From Bog-532 sp963732345 (lineage in GTDB: Bacteria > Actinomycetota > Actinomycetes > Streptosporangiales > Streptosporangiaceae): a stretch of DNA of 64,000 bases. The stretch is from positions 1 to 64,000 of the forward strand of contig CAVSZI010000015.1 of the NCBI GenBank assembly GCA_963732345.1, written 5' to 3'. Of this stretch, positions 16,917-26,924 are shown piece by piece. The notes under the pieces were generated by a model. The model saw nothing but the letters and a program-made list of their open reading frames with translations, did no database searches and was not told where the DNA came from. The translations under genes and the position numbers were made by a program. Within the stretch, counting starts at the first letter, position 1, and every line of letters starts with the position of its first letter.

Positions 16917-19900
16917 AGACACGCGCAACGCCATCGAACGCGCCACCCAACGAGCACGAACAATCTTGGAGGACGACTTCGCGGCACAACTGGAGGGCAA
17001 TTTCGACATACATCGGAGTGGGACCGTTGCGCCAAAGGTCGGCGCGCATCTGTCGCCACGTGAGGTATTCCAGCGCGAGAGAGTCACCGCCGCCATAGAA
17101 CACAAGCGAGCCGCCGGAATGGACGCCGCACAGGCAGTGGCGGACTATGTCCGCGACGCGGCGTTCACTACCCTGAACCGTTTTGTTGCGCTTAAGATGC
17201 TTGAAGCTCGTGAACTCCTACAGGAGTGCATTACAAAGGGTGAGCAGTCCTCAGGGTATCTAGAGTTCTCCGGCTTGGCGCCCGGACTCCTCCTGCTTCC
17301 CGATAGCGAGGGGTACCGTATTTACATAGAGTCACTATTTGATGAACTGTCGACCGAGGTGAAGGTCCTCTTCGATCGCCGCGATCCCGCATCGGCACTC
17401 TGGCCGAAGCGCCCAACTTTTGAGCAACTGCTCGAAGTCTTGAACAGCGCGGAGCTTAAAGACGTCTGGGGCATAGATGAGACTATCGGCTGGGTGTATC
17501 AATTTTTCAACGCAAAGGAAGAACGCACTGCGATGCGCGACCCAGAGCAGGGAGGATCGCAGACACCCCGGAATAGCCGCGAGCTTGCCATCCGCAACCA
17601 ATTCTTCACACCTCGTTACGTCGTCCAGTTCCTTACGGACAATACGCTCGGCCGAATCTGGTATGAGATGTGCGGCACCAAGACAGCACTCGGCAAACGT
17701 TGCGAATATATGGTGCGAAAGCCCAGCGAGGAGTTCACGCAGCGCCCGAAGAAGGATCCGCGCGACATTCGCGTGCTCGACCCAGCCTGTGGCAGTGGTC
17801 ACTTTTTGCTTTATGCCTTCGACCTGCTCCTGACAATCTACGAGGAAGCGTACGCCGATCCAGACAGCCCGAAGAGCGATGCCACAGACGGAACCCTCGC
17901 GACCGACTACCCGAGCCTTGACGCGCTCCGGAAAGCTATCCCAGGGCTTGTCCTGGCGCACAACCTCCATGGCGTCGACATCGACCCGCGTTGCGCTCAG
18001 ATCGCGCAACTCGCCCTATGGATGCGAGCGCAGCGCGCATATCGCGATCTCGGTATTGATCGCGCTGACCGCTCCCAGATCCGCCGATCCAAGGTCGTGA
18101 TCGCTGAGCCCTTGATCGCCGACGACCGCATTGTGGCGGACTTCGTCGCGCGTCTGGACGATGTCGTTCTAGGGCGTGTCTTCACCGATCTCGTAGAAAA
18201 GCTCAAGCTTGCGGGAGATCTCGGTGTGCTGCTCCGCGTTGAGTCAATAATGACGCAGCAAACGAACAACGGTCAGATGGATCTCCTCGCCCCTCCGGAG
18301 GAACAAATTCGCGCTACGCTTTCTCGTTTCGTCGCTGACGAGGAGGGTGGCTCTGATACTCGGAGACGTCTTTTTGCCGACGATACAGTGAATGGGCTAG
18401 GCCTTCTTGAGATCTCGGAACAGCGGTTCGACGTCCTTTTGATGAATCCGCCTTTCGGAGCGATAACCGATCACGCAGCCGACTATCTTACGCGACAGGA
18501 TTGCGGGAATCTTTATTCCGCCTTCGTACGTCGGGCAGTTGAGCTAGGAACGGAAGCGATAGGATGCATTACGGATCGGACATTCTTGACACAGACATCC
18601 TTTATGTCGTTCAGGCGCGAGCTACTGACAGGAGAGATTGCGCTCCATGCGCTATGCGATCTTGGGTGGGGTGTGTTGGATGCCAACGTTCAAACAACCG
18701 CATATGTCTTGTTGAAAGGGTCGCAAGACATAGCTTTTTTGGATCTCCGTGACGCTGCAGATAAGTCGACAGAGCTAGCGAAGTCCGAGAGATGGAAGTG
18801 GGTATCCACCAAGGCGTTCGTGAACTTGCCGGACAGCCTCCTCGCATACGCGCTGCCTTCAGTCGTCCTTCGGCGGGTGTCCGAATGGAAATCACTATCC
18901 GAACTCGCCTCCTTGCCTCGTGGCCTTGGCTCAAATAAGGCCATACGCACTTACCTGGCCTGGGTGGAAATCCCGCAATCCACAGAAACGGAGTGGCACT
19001 GGGAGCCTCTTTCAAATGGCGGTGAGTTCTCGCCGTGGTGGCGGGAAGATCGCGGCGTGGCTGACTGGCGAATGCCAAACGGTAGACTTTGGGTCTCAAT
19101 GAACAGTAGTGACAACTGGCGCCCCTATGACCAATCCGGAAGCGCCGACTATTTCAGAGCAGGTCTTTCTTTCCCCAAGCAGTCGGCATCGTTTAATGTG
19201 GCGGTCCTGCCGCGTGGATTTATTCCTACTAGAGAGGGAAAGGCGATCCTGCCGCAGGAGGACGAAAATATCTTTTATCTTCTCGCATATCTCAACAGTG
19301 GAGTTGTTCGCGCGTTCGTTCGGGACACATGCGGATTGCACAAGCAGAGCGGATCGATCGGCCGAATCCCCGTGCCAGATTTCTCGGCCACCGAGAAGGA
19401 CCAATTGGAGAGAATTGGCAAGATTATTGCTTGTGCCGCCCGACATAGCTATACGCTAGATGAGACATCGCTTTCGTTCATCGGACCCGCTCCCCTTGTT
19501 TTGAGCCGAGAATGGCATCTGTCGAGCTCCGACGTAAATATACTGCTATCAGAGCTTGATGCTTTGGTCTACGGCACGTTTGGTCTCGGGCCTGAGGACG
19601 CATCGTGGCCCGAGCCGGCTGCTGAGCCGTCTTTCTATCTTCCCACGGCGAAGGATACGATCTCCTGGGCCGTTGGCGTGGTTTTTGGCCGGTTTAGCGA
19701 GCACGTCGAGGAGCGCACTGACCATTTTGACGACTTGCTTGCACAGATGGCGCCGCGTTCCCCAGCGATGAAGGTCGTGGCCAACGCCGTTACTTCAGAG
19801 AGCGCAATCTTTGTGGACGATACCGGGCATCCAGAGGATCTGGCTGAACGGGTAGGGGAAGTCCTTACGCGGACCGGTGCTGCGTTCGAGCTAGCGCCGA

Positions 19901-20688
19901 CAGAAAATCATGTAGACGGCTTCCTAGCCACTTTCCTTCGCTCGGGCTTCTTCGAAGATCACCTCGAACGCTATCGAATTGCGCGGCGTAGAGCGCCAAT
20001 TTATTGGCAACTCGCCACCCCGTGCGCCGGCTATTCGGTCTGGCTCTACATTCAGGGATTCACGAAAGACACGATGTTTCGGGTGCAGAACGACTATGTC
20101 GCTCCTAAGCTTGCGCACGAGGAGCGCAGGCTCGATGCGATGGCGCTCGACCTAGGTGATAGGGCGACGGCGGCCGAGCGCGGGACGTTTGCTACACAGG
20201 AGACGTTTGTTGAGGAATTGCGCACCTTCCTTGATGAAGTGAAGCGCGTGGCGCCGCTCTGGGAGCCGAACTTGGACGACGGCGTCATCATTAACTTCGC
20301 GCCGCTGTGGAGGCTAGTGCCACATCATAGACAATGGCAGAAGGAGGTCAAGTCTACGTGGGATGCTTTGTGTGACGGTAAGTTTGACTGGACACACCTC
20401 GCAATGCACCTCTGGCCTGAGCGCGTCGTGCCGAAATGCGCGGCGGACCGAAGCCTGGCCATCGCTCATGGCCTTGAGGAGATCTTCTGGGTGCAGGGCG
20501 CGGACGGCAGGTGGAAAAGACGAGAGATCCCGACCCGCTCAGTGATTGAGCTGGTCATGGAGCGAACTTCTTCCGCGGTGAAAGCTGCGCTTACGAGCCT
20601 GCTCGAGGCTCCGGCCATGAGCGGGGGTAGTCGAGCGCGCGGCGGCCGTCGGCGTGCTGCTCACACAGACCTAGGAGGAAACCGCTGA
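16909..20688 (+). CDS. pglX: PglX, BREX adenine-specific DNA methyltransferase
   Basis: 1259 aa with a TTG start (16909) 8 bases after GAGGAAG, inside the end of the RelA/SpoT gene. Motif I DPACGSGHF lies near residue 293 and the catalytic NPPF motif near 513, both in the order of N6-adenine methyltransferases. NQFFTPRYVVQFLTDNTLGR before motif I is the PglX hallmark. The C-terminal half carries target recognition (LLAYLNSGVVRAFV ... GSIGRIPVPDF, typical of type I/IIG specificity domains). PglX methylates the BREX motif to mark self DNA and is also needed for restriction. Local GC is lower than in brxB/brxC. Confidence 0.95.
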   Translation: MDRDTRNAIERATQRARTILEDDFAAQLEGNFDIHRSGTVAPKVGAHLSPREVFQRERVTAAIEHKRAAGMDAAQAVADYVRDAAFTTLNRFVALKMLEARELLQECITKGEQSSGYLEFSGLAPGLLLLPDSEGYRIYIESLFDELSTEVKVLFDRRDPASALWPKRPTFEQLLEVLNSAELKDVWGIDETIGWVYQFFNAKEERTAMRDPEQGGSQTPRNSRELAIRNQFFTPRYVVQFLTDNTLGRIWYEMCGTKTALGKRCEYMVRKPSEEFTQRPKKDPRDIRVLDPACGSGHFLLYAFDLLLTIYEEAYADPDSPKSDATDGTLATDYPSLDALRKAIPGLVLAHNLHGVDIDPRCAQIAQLALWMRAQRAYRDLGIDRADRSQIRRSKVVIAEPLIADDRIVADFVARLDDVVLGRVFTDLVEKLKLAGDLGVLLRVESIMTQQTNNGQMDLLAPPEEQIRATLSRFVADEEGGSDTRRRLFADDTVNGLGLLEISEQRFDVLLMNPPFGAITDHAADYLTRQDCGNLYSAFVRRAVELGTEAIGCITDRTFLTQTSFMSFRRELLTGEIALHALCDLGWGVLDANVQTTAYVLLKGSQDIAFLDLRDAADKSTELAKSERWKWVSTKAFVNLPDSLLAYALPSVVLRRVSEWKSLSELASLPRGLGSNKAIRTYLAWVEIPQSTETEWHWEPLSNGGEFSPWWREDRGVADWRMPNGRLWVSMNSSDNWRPYDQSGSADYFRAGLSFPKQSASFNVAVLPRGFIPTREGKAILPQEDENIFYLLAYLNSGVVRAFVRDTCGLHKQSGSIGRIPVPDFSATEKDQLERIGKIIACAARHSYTLDETSLSFIGPAPLVLSREWHLSSSDVNILLSELDALVYGTFGLGPEDASWPEPAAEPSFYLPTAKDTISWAVGVVFGRFSEHVEERTDHFDDLLAQMAPRSPAMKVVANAVTSESAIFVDDTGHPEDLAERVGEVLTRTGAAFELAPTENHVDGFLATFLRSGFFEDHLERYRIARRRAPIYWQLATPCAGYSVWLYIQGFTKDTMFRVQNDYVAPKLAHEERRLDAMALDLGDRATAAERGTFATQETFVEELRTFLDEVKRVAPLWEPNLDDGVIINFAPLWRLVPHHRQWQKEVKSTWDALCDGKFDWTHLAMHLWPERVVPKCAADRSLAIAHGLEEIFWVQGADGRWKRREIPTRSVIELVMERTSSAVKAALTSLLEAPAMSGGSRARGGRRRAAHTDLGGNR

Positions 20689-23240
20689 TGCCTCCGCTCC
20701 ACGATTACATTGCGAAACAGCTCGCCGACAAGATCACAAGCCGTAAAGTCGTCGTTTGGTACGACGAGCGCGGTGAGTTCGCGCATTTTGTCAGCGAGGT
20801 TCGTGGAGGCACGTGCACCGGCAATGAGCCCGCGTCGATCTCTGTCGGCGGAGTCAGCGCTTCCCTCGCCGAGTACGCCGGATCGATGTTCGAGCTGCGC
20901 GCCGTCGTCGAGCCCCTTGTGAGAGGTGACTCGCCGACCGCCGTCGTCGTCTACCTGGACGGCTGCGCGCGAGACCGACGTTGGTCGCCGCTGATGGAGC
21001 TCGAGAAGGCAGGCACGACGTGGGAGCCTCAGCTCAAGCAACTGGCGAGGAACCTTCTTCTCCAGAAGTACACGGTCGGCGTCGTGGACGAAATGTTGCC
21101 GTTCGACCGCAAGGTGAACTACGAGGATCTTGCGCGTGCAGCGGCAAGCGGCGGGCCAGAACCCCCGTCGATCTTGAAGAGCATCTTCCACGACACACGT
21201 AGCAACGATGCTTTGCTCGCTGCCTGGATCGTCGGTGAAGCCCGAGACGGGGAGATAGGCAGCAAGGACGCCACGCGCGAGCTCGTGAAGCTGATTAGCT
21301 CGCGACTTGGGCTGGAGCTACCAGAAGATGCCGCTCTTCCTAAGCTGCGAGCGGTAACCCTTCGATATGTACTGGCAGGCGAGTTTAGATGTGACCTGTC
21401 CTATGCGCCGCCCGATTCGCTTGAGGGCATTCCTGCGCCGCCTTCTAAGAACGCGGAGTCGGCAGTGCGAGAGCTCGCACGATGTCTGCGAACGAGCTAC
21501 CCCGACGCCTACGCCCGCCTCGCAGATCGAGTGGAAGACGAGCTCGGACTGCGCAACGCCAGGTTGCCCGCCGGGGCGCTTGGCGCGATCGACACATTCC
21601 GCTTCGAGGAGCGTGCGTTGCTGCATCACTGCGGCGACCTAATCGCGAGCGGACGGTTCAACGAAGCGCTGGCGCTCGTCACGGAGCGCGAACACAGCTT
21701 CTGGCTTGACCGGGACATCGGGCGCAAGGCTCAGTGGGAAGCGTCGCGCCGCATGACGGAGCTTGGAAGCATTGCGATACAGGTGCGCGCGGAGGTGAAC
21801 AGGGCCAACGGAGACGCAGGTGCCTGGCTGATGGCGTACACATCCAAGGACGGATGGTACCGACTCGATCAAGCGCAGCGTCGCCTTGAAGCCTGGGTGG
21901 GGAATCTCGATGAGGAGCCCGACGAACGGTCGCTCGGTGTGGTTCGACGTGCCTACGACGACGCCTGCCACGCGATGGCGGACGGCTTCACCAAAGTGAT
22001 CGTGAAGGCGAGCTGGACCGTCGCGGGAGTGCTGAACCAGACTCACGTCTTCAGCGAGGTTGTCGCGGCGCAACCGAAGCCTGTTGCCTACTTCCTTGTC
22101 GACGCGATGCGGTTCGAAATGGGCATCGAGCTAGCGGAGCGGCTTCCCAAGTCCTCTGAGGTATCGGTCCGCCCTGCGGTCGGAGCCCTACCCAGCATTA
22201 CACCCATGGGCATGGCGGCGCTACAGCCAGGTGCCGCCGGCAGCTACGCGGTTGTCGAACAGAGCGGCAAACTTGGTGCACGGATCGAAGACGCGTTTCT
22301 TCCCGACCTCCCGAGCCGCAAGAAGTTCGCCGCTGCCCGAGTGCCCAAGCTGGTCGACATGACGCTTGATGAGCTCCTGAGCCTGCAGCCCTCGAAGCTC
22401 TCCAAGAAACTTGATGGCGCGCAAGTTGTTGTCGTCCGCTCCCAGGAGATCGACCACGCGGGCGAGGCCGGGTTCACGTTCCAAGCTCGACAGATAATGG
22501 ACACAGTCATCGATAACCTCGCCCGCGCCATCCGGAAGCTCGCGAGGGCAGGCGTCGAGCACTCTGTCATCAGCGCAGATCACGGCCACTTGTTCTTTGC
22601 GTCGGATCGTGACGAATCCATGAGGACCGACGCGCCGGGCGGTTTTACGGTCGAGCTGCACCGGCGATGCTGGATCGGACGCGGGGGTACGACACCACCC
22701 GGATGCGTCCGTGTCGCGGCGTCTGCGTTGGGGTACGCCTCTGACCTGGAGTTTGTGTTCCCCGCAGGGTGCGGCGTCTTCAGGGCGGGCGGTGACCTGG
22801 CATTCCACCATGGTGGCCCGTCACTTCAGGAGCTCGTCATTCCCGTCCTTACCGTCCGCACGAAGGTACCGGTATCGACGCACACGCCCGCCGACCCCAT
22901 CGCGGCGACAGGACTGCCCGAGGTCATCACGAACCGCATCTTCAGTGTCATGCTCTCTTTCGGAGAGCAGCAGATGGCGTTTGGAGCCACAGGCGTTCTC
23001 GTACGGCCACTACTTATGACGGAAGGCAAGCAGGTCGGCGCGGTCGGGATCGCCGTCGACGCCGAGTTCGATCGCGCCACCGGGTGTGTGAAACTTGAGC
23101 CGGACAAGCCGGTCACTGTCGCCTTCTTGCTGAGCGATGAGGGTGCGGAGTCTGTGCGCGTCGTTGTACAGGATCCCGCGACGGATGCGGAGCTGTTTCG
23201 ATCGCCGACCGACATCCCGATCCGACTTGGAGTGCAATGA
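20688..23240 (+). CDS. pglZ: PglZ, BREX alkaline phosphatase-superfamily protein
   Basis: 850 aa. The PglZ domain is visible in the second half: FLVDAMRFEMGIELAERLP (about residue 467) with the metal-binding Asp and ISADHGHLFFASD (about 626) with the Asp-His pair of alkaline-phosphatase-like enzymes. An N-terminal VVVWYDERGEF segment is also typical. Recent work treats PglZ as a metal-dependent nuclease/phosphodiesterase acting with PglX. AGGAGG precedes the ATG, which overlaps the pglX stop (TGATG). Overlaps brxL at the other end (ATGA). Confidence 0.92.
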   Translation: MPPLHDYIAKQLADKITSRKVVVWYDERGEFAHFVSEVRGGTCTGNEPASISVGGVSASLAEYAGSMFELRAVVEPLVRGDSPTAVVVYLDGCARDRRWSPLMELEKAGTTWEPQLKQLARNLLLQKYTVGVVDEMLPFDRKVNYEDLARAAASGGPEPPSILKSIFHDTRSNDALLAAWIVGEARDGEIGSKDATRELVKLISSRLGLELPEDAALPKLRAVTLRYVLAGEFRCDLSYAPPDSLEGIPAPPSKNAESAVRELARCLRTSYPDAYARLADRVEDELGLRNARLPAGALGAIDTFRFEERALLHHCGDLIASGRFNEALALVTEREHSFWLDRDIGRKAQWEASRRMTELGSIAIQVRAEVNRANGDAGAWLMAYTSKDGWYRLDQAQRRLEAWVGNLDEEPDERSLGVVRRAYDDACHAMADGFTKVIVKASWTVAGVLNQTHVFSEVVAAQPKPVAYFLVDAMRFEMGIELAERLPKSSEVSVRPAVGALPSITPMGMAALQPGAAGSYAVVEQSGKLGARIEDAFLPDLPSRKKFAAARVPKLVDMTLDELLSLQPSKLSKKLDGAQVVVVRSQEIDHAGEAGFTFQARQIMDTVIDNLARAIRKLARAGVEHSVISADHGHLFFASDRDESMRTDAPGGFTVELHRRCWIGRGGTTPPGCVRVAASALGYASDLEFVFPAGCGVFRAGGDLAFHHGGPSLQELVIPVLTVRTKVPVSTHTPADPIAATGLPEVITNRIFSVMLSFGEQQMAFGATGVLVRPLLMTEGKQVGAVGIAVDAEFDRATGCVKLEPDKPVTVAFLLSDEGAESVRVVVQDPATDAELFRSPTDIPIRLGVQ

Positions 23241-25279
23241 GCAACTCAGCATCCCTCACGCGCGACCTGTTGGACGACAAAGTTAATCGCCTCTTCGCGG
23301 GCAAGGTGGTTCGCAAGGACCTCGTTCGGAAGGTGAAGGTCGGCGCCAACGTGCCAGTTTTCGTCCTGGAGTTCCTTCTCGGCAAATACTGCGCGTCCTC
23401 GGACGAAGTCACGATCCAAATGGGGCTGCAGGTCGTGAATGACACGCTCGCGGATAACTACATCCGCTCAGACGAGTCGATGAAGGCTCAAGCCATAGTG
23501 AAGGACCGCGGTCGCCACACGTTTATCGACAAGGTTAAGGTCCGCCTCGTCGACTCGGACTACTGGGCCGAGGTCACGAACTTCGGGCACAAGAACGTAC
23601 ACGTTCCCGAGCACTACATCCGCGACTACGAGCGGCTCGTGATGGGTGGCATCTGGGCGCAGGTCGACATGCGGTTCGAGTACGACGAGGAGTCACGCGG
23701 GAAGAACCCCTTCTGGATCGACAAGCTGACGCCGATCCAAATCGCCACGTTCGACCTCGAAGAGTACCGGAGGATCCGTAGCGAGTTCACGACCGACGAG
23801 TGGCTCGACCTCATCATTCGCAGCACAGGTTACGAGCCAGGCGACATGTCACGTCGGCTAAAGCTGCTCTTCCTGGTGCGGTTCGTCCCGTTCGCAGAAC
23901 GGAACTATAACCTTGTCGAGCTTGGGCCTCGAGGCACGGGCAAGAGCTACGTCATTCAGGAGGTCTCGCCATACTCCGCACTGCTTACAGGCGGCACGAC
24001 GGTAGCAAACCTTTTCGGGCACATCTCGGGCCGTCAGAAGGGCATGGTGCAGATCTGGGACGTCGTCGGGTTCGACGAGGTTGCTGACCTGCAGAAGATG
24101 CCGAAAGAGGTCATCACGACGATGAAGACCTACTGCGAGTCCGGCACCTTCCAGCGCGGGCAAGAGGCCATGTCCGGCGACGCCAGCATCGCAATGTTCG
24201 GCAATACTAACCAGCCTGTTGACGTGTTGGTGCAGACAGGCCACCTCTTTTCACCGATGCCCGACGTCATTCGCGACGACATGGCGTTCATCGACCGCAT
24301 CCACTTCTACCTCCCAGGCTGGGAGATACCGAAGATGCGGAACGACCTCTTCACTAACCACTACGGGTTCGTTGTCGACTACTTCGCCGAGGCGCTCCGC
24401 GAGATGCGGAAGCACAACTTCACAGAGATCCTCGACCGGCATTTCTCGCTTGGTGCGCACCTCAACGCGCGAGATCGTAAGGCGGTGCGCAAGACCGTGT
24501 CGGGCCTCGTCAAGATCCTCTTCCCGCACGGGGAGGTCACGCAGGACGAGCTCGGCGAGATTCTCGACCTTGCCCTCGAAGGCCGCCGACGCGTGAAGGA
24601 GCAGCTCAAGAAGATGGGTTCCTTCGAGTACTACCAGACATCGTTTAGCTACACGCTGCAGGAGACGGGCGAGGAAAGGTTTGTTGGCGTCCCCGAACAA
24701 GGCGGACGCGATCTCATCTCGACAGATCCGCTGTCGCCTGGGACCGCTTATAGTGCGGGCGTCACAGCTGACGGAACGGTCGGTCTCTACCGTGTCGAGA
24801 TCTCCGTCTCGAGCGGGACGGGAAAGCTGAAGCTCGCTGGCGGTGTCGGCGGCGCCATAAAGGAATCCGTCCAGCGCGCGTTCAGCTACCTCCAGGCGAA
24901 AAAGACAGATCTTGCAGTCGCTCGCGACCTTGACATATCCGACCTACACGTCGAGGTAATCGACCTTCTCGGTAACCGTGTCGAGGCCGAGCTTGGTGTC
25001 GCGTTCTTCGTCGCGTGTTACTCGGCCCTACGCAAAGTACCCGTGAGCCCGGCGCTGCTCATCCTGGGCGACATGAGTGTACAGGGGAACATCAAGCCCA
25101 TGCGCTCGCTTACCGAGCCATTGCAGGTCGCCAAGGACACCGGTGCGAAACGCGCTCTGATCCCGATTGAGAACAAACGTAGCTTCCTCGACGTGAGCGC
25201 CGAAATCATGGAACAGGTCGATCCGATCTTCTACGGCGATCCCAGGACGGCGGCGATGAAGGTGCTAGGGGGGTCGTAG
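23237..25279 (+). CDS. brxL: BrxL, AAA+ / Lon-like protein of type 1 BREX
   Basis: 680 aa. N-terminal DNA-binding region (DDKVNRLFAGKVVRKDLVRKVK ... VPVFVLEFLLGKYCA), then an AAA+ core with Walker A GPRGTGKSY near residue 230 and a Walker B-like WDVVGFDEVADL. The C-terminal ~150 residues have the Lon-protease fold (LHVEVIDLLGNRVEAELGVA, LGDMSVQGNIKPM). By eye the Ser and Lys of active Lon (PSAG and GGLKEK) are missing at the matching places, so proteolysis is doubtful. BrxL forms rings on DNA and is needed to block phage. Last gene of the operon; its presence defines the type 1 layout. Confidence 0.93.
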   Translation: MSNSASLTRDLLDDKVNRLFAGKVVRKDLVRKVKVGANVPVFVLEFLLGKYCASSDEVTIQMGLQVVNDTLADNYIRSDESMKAQAIVKDRGRHTFIDKVKVRLVDSDYWAEVTNFGHKNVHVPEHYIRDYERLVMGGIWAQVDMRFEYDEESRGKNPFWIDKLTPIQIATFDLEEYRRIRSEFTTDEWLDLIIRSTGYEPGDMSRRLKLLFLVRFVPFAERNYNLVELGPRGTGKSYVIQEVSPYSALLTGGTTVANLFGHISGRQKGMVQIWDVVGFDEVADLQKMPKEVITTMKTYCESGTFQRGQEAMSGDASIAMFGNTNQPVDVLVQTGHLFSPMPDVIRDDMAFIDRIHFYLPGWEIPKMRNDLFTNHYGFVVDYFAEALREMRKHNFTEILDRHFSLGAHLNARDRKAVRKTVSGLVKILFPHGEVTQDELGEILDLALEGRRRVKEQLKKMGSFEYYQTSFSYTLQETGEERFVGVPEQGGRDLISTDPLSPGTAYSAGVTADGTVGLYRVEISVSSGTGKLKLAGGVGGAIKESVQRAFSYLQAKKTDLAVARDLDISDLHVEVIDLLGNRVEAELGVAFFVACYSALRKVPVSPALLILGDMSVQGNIKPMRSLTEPLQVAKDTGAKRALIPIENKRSFLDVSAEIMEQVDPIFYGDPRTAAMKVLGGS

Positions 25280-25738
25280 GCAGCGTCCCAACTTTGTGTG
25301 GGCTGTACCGCTATTTGCAAGATTTCTAGTGGACGAGCCACTTGTGACGCCCGGTATGTCGGCTCCGGCTGGATGCGGAAACGGGCAAATACGTTGCGCG
25401 ATGATATGGAGGCTGCCAATGACGAAGCCGCCGTGGCGGCATTCAAAGTCGGCGTAGGAGAAATCTGAGTCTGGAGACTGTACGGCCCGTGCTCGGCCAC
25501 TGATGCACGATCATGACAAGATCGCCGACCATCTGCAACCCATGTACAGCAGTAGCGTCGCTACCGGCTCAAACTGGCCGCAAGACGCCTTAACAACATT
25601 ACAGCCAATAGCCGGTAACGTCAGAGCAAGCGCGTCCCCCATGAAAGTAGCTCGTGCAGTATGGGCGCCGTGGACGGAGAGTGCGGCACGAGATGCGGTG
25701 AGACGCCGCGAAGCTGCGTGCGGTGCCGGTGTCATCGC
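25280..25738. other. Stretch after the BREX operon without a gene
   Basis: About 460 bases, moderately GC-rich, between brxL and a convergent gene. Short frames on both strands have no ribosome sites or motifs. No clear terminator hairpin was found behind brxL. Confidence 0.4.
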
Positions 25739-26278
25739 TCATAGGTAAAATCCCACCCCATCGTCCGCTGGGGAGGCGTATTCCGGCGTTTTGGCTTCGT
25801 CGAACGTGAGTCGTCCCCCGTGGCTGTCAGCTAGTCCTTTGGCGAAAGCATCGGTAGCTTCCGCAACATTGAAGGCGCATTCATCGAAGTCGGCTGCAGT
25901 GATCGTGGGGCGGAGGTGTTCAGATTCGACTAGTACCTGATCAAGCACCCAGAATATACGGCAGAAATGCAACTGCGCGTTGATCGCATTGAGGTCACGT
26001 GAAAGCGCGTCGGTCAACTGAGTTCCATCGACAGCAACGGAGAAAACTTGCACCACGGGTACACGCGAGCCGACAACTCTCACGTAGTAGAGCGCGCTGC
26101 GATAGCGGATCGGGTAATCACCGTCAGCGTCTGGCTCGGCTTTCTTAATGCCGGTAAGGCGCTCGATCAGAGTTTCAACATGGGAGGTGACCATCTCAGC
26201 GGATACTGCTGATTCAAGGTAACTACTTCTCGTACCCGGTGAATTGCGGCTAGAGCGGTCGTCCTTTATCTGGATCAT
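25739..26278 (-). CDS. YbjN / T3SS-chaperone-like protein
   Basis: Up to 179 aa; an ATG at 26194 (151 aa) is an equally good start. The pattern YPIRYRSALYYVRVVG ... VPVVQVFSVAVDG ... LSRDLNAINAQLHFCRIFWV ... LVESEHLRPT is that of the YbjN / type III secretion chaperone-like peptide-binding fold, common in actinobacteria, often next to ESX or conflict genes. A 50-residue tail follows. It probably binds a partner protein, but none can be named. It faces the BREX operon tail-to-tail. The 1922-aa protein at 37995 contains modules with a related look. Confidence 0.65.
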   Translation of the reverse strand: MIQIKDDRSSRNSPGTRSSYLESAVSAEMVTSHVETLIERLTGIKKAEPDADGDYPIRYRSALYYVRVVGSRVPVVQVFSVAVDGTQLTDALSRDLNAINAQLHFCRIFWVLDQVLVESEHLRPTITAADFDECAFNVAEATDAFAKGLADSHGGRLTFDEAKTPEYASPADDGVGFYL

Positions 26279-26902
26279 GTTAAATAGCTTACCCCCGTTA
26301 CAGGAATCGTCAATGTGGCTTAATGCGTTGCATATCGGGATAAGTCGATATACGGCTTTGTGTGACAGGCTGGTTTATGCATGCTGGTTAACGTGGGTTT
26401 CCGCACCGGTTCTTCGCCCCTCGGATCAGGTGACTTCGAAGCCCAGATGGTGTCCGGCCCAGCAACTCCCGGGTCGGCGGTGGGGCCGATAGAGCGGTCA
26501 TCCCGCCGATCTGGCGATAGGCCGTTCTTGCGGCCAGTGCCTGGTTAAGCCCTTCCTGTGCCTGCTTGTGATCATCTGAGCAGATTCGAACCCGGTATTT
26601 TCCGCTCCCTACGCGCGGCGCCACCTGGATGACAACCGCCAGGCAAGCCCGTCGCCTCTTCGCCGGCCCTAGAAGAACGTGCGGAATGGGTCCCCCAGCT
26701 CCATAAAATCCCAGGTCACAACTGGGGCCTAGTCCAGCACGGCAGGGCCGAAGTAGCGGTGCGGAAGTCGGCGTTAACCGATCGTCGGATCTTAGCTGGG
26801 GATCATGGGACCGCCGATAACGGCAGGACGACATGCTTTGCGCATCTGGCCGCGTGTCTGGCGTAATGCGCTCCGAGAACCTAAGCCTGACTGGCTGTGA
26901 TG
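26279..26902. other. Stretch left of the ISAs1 element without a clear gene
   Basis: About 620 bases. A minus frame contains a protein-like piece (GSGKYRVRICSDDHKQAQEGL) but no start, ribosome site or family. A GATTCGAACC string near 26593 looks like a T arm but its stem does not pair. Nothing else was seen. Confidence 0.35.
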
Positions 26903-26921
26903 CAGGGACACGGCAAAGTCG
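26903..26921. repeat. ISAs1 left terminal inverted repeat
   Basis: Perfect 19-bp match, in inverted orientation, to 28171-28189. Confidence 0.9.
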
Positions 26922-26924
26922 CAT

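Noticed and set aside
26588..26606. GATTCGAACCCGG string resembling a tRNA T arm
   Set aside because: Flanking bases do not form the five-pair T stem and no acceptor or CCA follows.
26388..26924. Minus frame with protein-like piece left of the ISAs1 element
   Set aside because: Only a short internal part looks like protein; no start, no ribosome site, no recognisable family.
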